Assembly (NCBI GenBank): GCA_037975125.1 | Contig: CM075854.1 | Location: forward strand, 67,903,761 to 67,967,760 | Origin: Latrodectus hesperus | Taxonomy: Eukaryota; Arthropoda; Arachnida; Araneae; Theridiidae | DNA length: 64,000 nucleotides | Reading direction: 5' to 3' | Shown here: piece by piece, positions 59,742-64,000 of the stretch | How the letters are laid out: each line of letters starts with the position of its first letter | How positions within the stretch are numbered: position 1 is the stretch's first letter | The notes under the pieces: generated by a model | Told to the model about the DNA's origin: nothing | The model's input: the letters and a program-made list of their open reading frames with translations, nothing else | Databases searched by the model: none | Position numbers and translations under genes: made by a program

Positions 59742-61029
59742 ATTATTTTATGGAAGAGATTAAAAAAATTTATATGAAAGAGATTATATAAAATCTTGAC
59801 TTATATGGCCTGAAGAATGGGAATCTATGAAAATAATTTTCACTTCTTTGGAATATTTATTATTTTTGTTTGATAATGCCTGAAATGAAAAAATTAAACA
59901 GATTTAATATATTGCTTACATTTTTATTCACTTTATTTATACTACTTGTAATATAAATATTAATAAAATGCAAAGATTCTTAAATTTTCTTGATGGTAAG
60001 TTAGTCATTCATCAATTATTTTTTTTACACACTGAAGATTTTTGCCTATGTTCAATGTTTGAGTTCTTTTATTTTCTAAAAAAATGTATATTTCAAATTA
60101 GTTTTTCTTGAAGTTTTACTAAATTATGATAAAATTTTTATTTAAAATACCAGCATTTAGATTTATTGTGATTTGTCTTGTAGCCATACTTATTTAACTA
60201 ATATTTAATATGTATGCTTTAAAGTGCTTTAGAGACAAACATTAGATTTTTTGCAGTTTGTGTTCCATAGTTATATTTGTCAATATTACATTTCGCATTA
60301 GTGTAGATTCATTTTTAGGTCTAGTTTCTAATTATATAATATTCTTACCTTTCACAGAAAATGGAAGTAATAATGTTGCAAAATGGGACTCTTTTATCTA
60401 TTTGTTAAAATATAAACTTTTAATCTAGTTCTAGTAATGGAATATGGTTCTCCATATTATTTCTTTAATTTAGTTTATGGTGTGTGTAAAAGACGTTGGA
60501 ACTGTACAGGTTTGGCGTGATTTCCAATTATCATGCCATGCGCTGCACAGCTCTTTCGCCAACCCATACCTTGGAGAAATAAAAATCAGTAGATTCTACT
60601 GATTTTGAGAGAAAAAATCAGGAGACACTGCTAGCAACATTTTTGCTTGAAACAGAATGTTTAAAATGATAGTACTGTAAAAAGAGAATTTTACTCTTTA
60701 AATTATAGATTCTGAGAATGATTTATGTTAAACATATTTTGTGTCAATCTTCATATTTTAATAAAATATTCATCAACCTCATAAAGGAACTACAAGGAAT
60801 AAAAAGAATATACTATATGTAAAAAAATAAATACATTGACATTTGTGTCTCAATATTTATTTTATAAGGCAACTTTTATTACACAAGTGCAATTTATAAA
60901 TATTAAACTTAAGAAAATTATTTCCTTACAAGCCTATGTACACATAAAATACTTCTATATCTAAGAAAATAGAAATTTTCAAATACTTTGTCCATAAAAA
61001 ACATAACACATTTCAAATTCGAGTAACTC
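59742..61029. other. AT-rich DNA, one GC-richer patch
   Basis: 60490-60620 is GC-richer (GGTTTGGCGTGATTTCCA..., AAATCAGTAGATTCTACTGATTT, a short palindrome at about 60587-60608). Nearby AAATCAG blocks recur at 60623 and 61640-61740, suggesting a decayed dispersed repeat. No gene seen. Confidence 0.35.
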
Positions 61030-61557
61030 ATGGCAATTTATTTTTTCTTGCGTTGCTGACTTAGCATTTATTAGAAATGAATTGAACTGCTGTTCAAAAC
61101 ATTTTTTCTCATTTTGATAATACTTAGCAATAATTTAACTTTCTAAATTTCCAGAAGAAAGAGAAGACCTAAATTAATTTTTTATATGACTGAACACCCC
61201 TTCACTTTCAGCATTAGAATGTGGAATAGTTAGAATTGTAAGCATAAACTGGGAAATATTGGAAAACATTTTTTGTTCAAACTCATTTTTCAGATTTCCA
61301 ACAAGATGCCTTTGTACATCGCTCTTGGTTCATTCAGTGTTTCTTTTGTGAGGACAGTACTTTGTAGTTCGCAGAATGTCCAATCCTTTATTCTGTTCTG
61401 TATTAAGCAGTAAAATGGGAAATCTGTCAATGAAGAGTTTTACACTTGAAAATGAAGCATGTTCAATAGTCTGCAAACAGCATACTTCTGCATGTTTTAG
61501 AATCTCATCATGAAAGGGAAACTTTTTAAGCATGTAAATGTAATTACACAGAGTCAC
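61030..61557 (-). pseudogene. hAT-type transposase remnant with C-terminal dimerisation region
   Basis: On the minus strand a 75-codon piece (61557-61330) reads FPFHDEILKHAEVCCLQ and ASFSSVKLFIDRFPILL. After a frameshift and stops comes NEFEQKMFSNISQFMLTILT, then IPHSNAESEGVFSHIKN and FRSSLSSGNLES (61290-61110). The pattern S-N-A-E-x-E-x-x-F-S ... RSSL is that of the hAT C-terminal dimerisation (hATC) domain, also found in host ZBED/SCAND3-like proteins. Several stops show it is not functional. The N-terminal BED finger and DDE part were not found; I cannot tell a dead transposon from a dead domesticated gene. Confidence 0.68.
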
Positions 61558-61919
61558 ATAAAATTAAACAATTCAATCGATTTATTTTTCGTCAAAATTT
61601 CAGCAGCTTTTAAGTTTTTCACTGAAATTGCCAAAAATCATTATGGGCCATTATGCCAAAAATCATTAGATTTTCATACATTATGGGGAAATCGAGAGAA
61701 AGGGTAAAAAATCATTAGTTTTTCGAAAAAATCAGTACAGCTGGCAGCTATGCCAACCTAAATTATGTCACTACGCACAATATCCGTTTACTAATAACCA
61801 ATCACATTTAAACTTCAACTTTGGAATTGCGCGCTATTTCAGTTTCCAGATATCAGTATTTCAAATATTTCATTATAATTGCATACTATAGAAGTACTAA
61901 AATTCTAATAACTAGAAAC

Positions 61920-62110
61920 AACTTTTTTTTTAAAACTCGAATTTTAAAATACTGGGCAGTGGCGCCCACTTTAAAGAAAATTTCAATGTAGCGCTACCTA
62001 CTACAGAGAAAATCAGTCAATAAAGCTACATTTCTAATGTTAACAAATGGCATTTTTGTTTCAAACTTGAATTTTAATTTACGAGGCGTATGGCGCCTAC
62101 CTTTAAAAAT
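61920..62110. repeat. Degenerate ~131-bp tandem repeat, two units
   Basis: Unit A around 61955-61995 (GGGCAGTGGCGCCCACTTTAA) and unit B around 62086-62125 (AGGCGTATGGCGCCTACCTTT) align with a period of 131 bp, both preceded by AACT(C/T)GAATTTTAA and followed by AAATTTTCAAT. The GGCGCC core is shared. Related, more decayed units are at 63575-63760. Confidence 0.7.
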
Positions 62111-62237
62111 TTTCAATCTATCACATCACAATCTAACACTAATGTGAAACATGCAATAAAGCGTATATAAACATACACAACTAGAGTTTTTAATAATCTT
62201 TTTGAATGAAATTTTAATGAAAAATAAACAACTCACT

Positions 62238-62404
62238 TTTGCACCTAGCCGACGATGAACGATTTTAAGAGTTTTGAAGATATTTACTGTATTTTCTTGA
62301 TGATTTCTCCACCATACATACTCTGCAATGTATGAATCAAACTGACCAGGCACATGATTAGTACCCCATGCAGATTTTTTATTGGCCAACCAAACAAAAA
62401 TTCA
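62238..62404 (-). pseudogene. Possible Merlin/ISXO2-type transposase C terminus
   Basis: Minus-strand reading gives a KKSAWGTNHVPGQFDSYIAE segment, then YVWWRNHQENTVNIFKTLKI. The order GT(N/R)H ... FDSY(L/I)xE(F/Y)xWRR(N/K)H is what I know from the C-terminal end of ISXO2-like (IS1595/Merlin) transposases. The open piece starts after a TGA at 62404 and is followed at 62237 by a perfect donor-like AAAA|GTGAGT. It could be a dead transposon piece or one exon of a host gene; no acceptor was found upstream. Too short for a firm family call. Confidence 0.38.
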
Positions 62405-62598
62405 AAATAATATAATTTAAAAAAAATTCCAAATAATATAGTTTTTAAAAATTCAAAACAAAATTTTGAAATTATAAACAGTATATCTCCCCAAAATTCA
62501 AAATAATATTACTTAAAAGAAATTCAAATTCCAATAACAGGAACATTAACATAACAAATTCTTTAATTGTAAATAAATAAAATTACTCATTAAACATT

Positions 62599-62733
62599 TC
62601 AAGAGCTGCGCACAAAGCGAATTTTGCACACATCATACGATTGATCACCTTGTGTCATAAAATGAAAATCACATGCAAAGGCATTCTGAACCGTTAATCC
62701 AGTTTGGCGCATCTTATCGCACACTCGGCGCAT
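62599..62733 (-). CDS. Small ORF of unknown status
   Basis: 44 codons from ATG (minus strand 62733) to TGA, beginning MRRVCDKMRQTGLTVQ and holding DFHFMTQGDQSYDVCK. Its GC is well above the surrounding AT-rich DNA and its amino-acid mix is balanced, unlike chance frames here. It could be an exon belonging with the minus-strand segment at 62238-62404, since it lies upstream in the same direction. Equally it may be part of a dispersed repeat. No family, signal peptide or membrane segment is seen. Confidence 0.22.
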   Translation of the reverse strand: MRRVCDKMRQTGLTVQNAFACDFHFMTQGDQSYDVCKIRFVRSS

Positions 62734-63574
62734 TTTACCTCTGTGCGGTTTTCTACTCTTAGGTATAGTTTATTGCTGTATAGTTTTTTCTTATAGTAAA
62801 TTAAATATAATTTACTGAAAATGTAAGCTCATTCATGAGCCTTTTTAAGATTTTCCCTAATATTTGTAGGTAAATTTTTATATTTATCTTTATTATCTGA
62901 ATGTCTTCTATTTATAATAATTTTTATGAACTTCCACATTTTAAAAGATCTTGTGCTTATACTTGGTAATAAAAGAAACAGCCATCACTTGTTTTTTTAT
63001 TATGTGTCATGTGGTTTTTTTTGGAGATTCTTGTTCAATTACTTTAAATTGTGTTCCTCCTTGAGTATGACTTTCTTATTCTGAATTATCCTTCATTTAT
63101 AGACATGAATCAATGCATTATAAATGATTCTTCAAAATTTTAGAAGTGTTGTGGGTTTTGGATGGTTCACAATTTTCAAACAAGATATTGTACAATTTTC
63201 TTACTAACTTAAAATGAACAATTATGTATATTTCCGACTTCCAGAATGTTAATCTGGCTTAATCTTCAAGTTTGAATATTGCTATCTTGCTCAGTCTCCA
63301 TCTTTAAATATTACATTTTTGCACAATCTTCAATTTTAAATACCACTGTTTTTAATGTTTACCTTTATCTACTTACCTTAGAAATATTTCATGACCAAAT
63401 GCTTGAAATAATAAAAAATCTGTACTGCTATTCCTGCTTGATCAATAATATATACATTATTATTTTCTAATTATTTCCTTTAATTGAACAAATGCTCTTA
63501 TTTTAAAAGTACACTATTTATGATTACATGAAACAGGTGTTGACAGAATTATAAAGCTAAATTAATAGTATAAA
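62734..63574. other. AT-rich DNA, no gene seen
   Basis: No supported feature. A frame at 63279-63470 is hydrophobic and Tyr/Ile-rich and looks like chance. Confidence 0.4.
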
Positions 63575-63760
63575 TAACAAGTGTTTTTATAATAACTTGA
63601 TTTTTAATTAACTGAGCTCTAGTGCCCACCTTAAAAAATTATCCTATGCAATGCACCATGGCAGGGATCAAGAACAAGGTAATTAGTAAAATCAATGTTG
63701 TAAATAACATATTTGTTTATGACAATTTGATATTTAGTTAAGAAAGCAGTGACACATATA
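63575..63760. repeat. Second cluster of the ~131-bp repeat
   Basis: AACTTGATTTTTAATTAACTG followed by AGTGCCCACCTTAAAAAATT (63594-63640), and a further degraded unit about 126 bp on (CAATTTGATATTTAGTTAAG, GCAGTGAC), match the order of blocks at 61920-62110. The GGCGCC core has decayed to GTGCCC and then GTGACA. Confidence 0.5.
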
Positions 63761-64000
63761 GTACTCTAATTTTAATTAGTAGATTAGTTGCACATACAAT
63801 ATAACAGTAATATTACATTTACTATTTAATAATAAGCACAACAAAGAAGTTGATATCATTATTAATGAATACATACAAAGATTTATGGAATGATCAAAAT
63901 ATTCCAGTCTTATATTTTATTTATGATGTGAATATATTAATGGCAGAACGAGAACTTAATCTCAGTATTCAAAAAGGAAGTAAATGCTGTTATTTATAAC

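Overview
This window looks like nuclear DNA of an arthropod, most likely a spider (Araneae). It is strongly AT-rich, with long (TA)n runs, an intron-type splice pair, a eukaryotic tRNA and many degenerate transposons. The spider assignment rests on recognising the style of the jockey-like ORF1/ORF2 proteins, the Gag with MKAGQEE repeats and the SINE types. It is inference from memory, not a database result. Nothing here is prokaryotic: no operons and no CRISPR.

Layout. 1-5,380: a tRNA-Arg(TCT) gene on the minus strand, a small CpG-rich patch with an NRF-1-type palindrome, then about 4.7 kb of featureless AT-rich DNA. 5,381-9,827: a LINE 3' end (minus), a (TA)n tract, and a young Ty3/Gypsy element with nearly identical LTRs and one open Gag-integrase frame from which protease, reverse transcriptase and RNase H are missing; a second (TA)n tract follows. 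11,458-12,164: a mariner remnant turned into a fold-back element with arms of about 205 bp. 18,594-26,841: the best host gene, predicted from two exons with matching phase. It encodes a signal peptide, a short acidic propeptide ending in a furin-type site, and an Asn/Gly/Arg-rich tail. Its intron of about 7.9 kb carries a LINE tail, a GC-rich repeat candidate and a Tigger/pogo element with intact termini. 28,643-28,912 (minus): an intact small single-pass membrane protein, convergent with that gene.

36.2-55.5 kb is a transposon graveyard: a jockey-like LINE (plus) split by a Tc1 element, an R1/I-like LINE (minus), a truncated Tc1, an internally deleted LINE, another R1/I-like LINE (plus), a tRNA-derived SINE with a perfect 9-bp target duplication, and a third decayed LINE. 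55.5-64 kb holds a 337-bp MITE, a SINE remnant, an 81-nt hairpin, a hAT-type remnant, a possible Merlin/ISXO2-type exon, and a degenerate tandem repeat with a period of about 131 bp.

The genes do not form a pathway. The window is mainly a record of repeated transposon insertion around one probable secreted-protein gene and one probable small membrane-protein gene. The points most worth following are the secreted Asn-rich prepropeptide gene, the Gag-IN retroelement, the fold-back mariner, the hairpin at 59.66 kb and the SINE domain that resembles cephalopod SINEs. All calls were made by eye, without alignment or folding tools.
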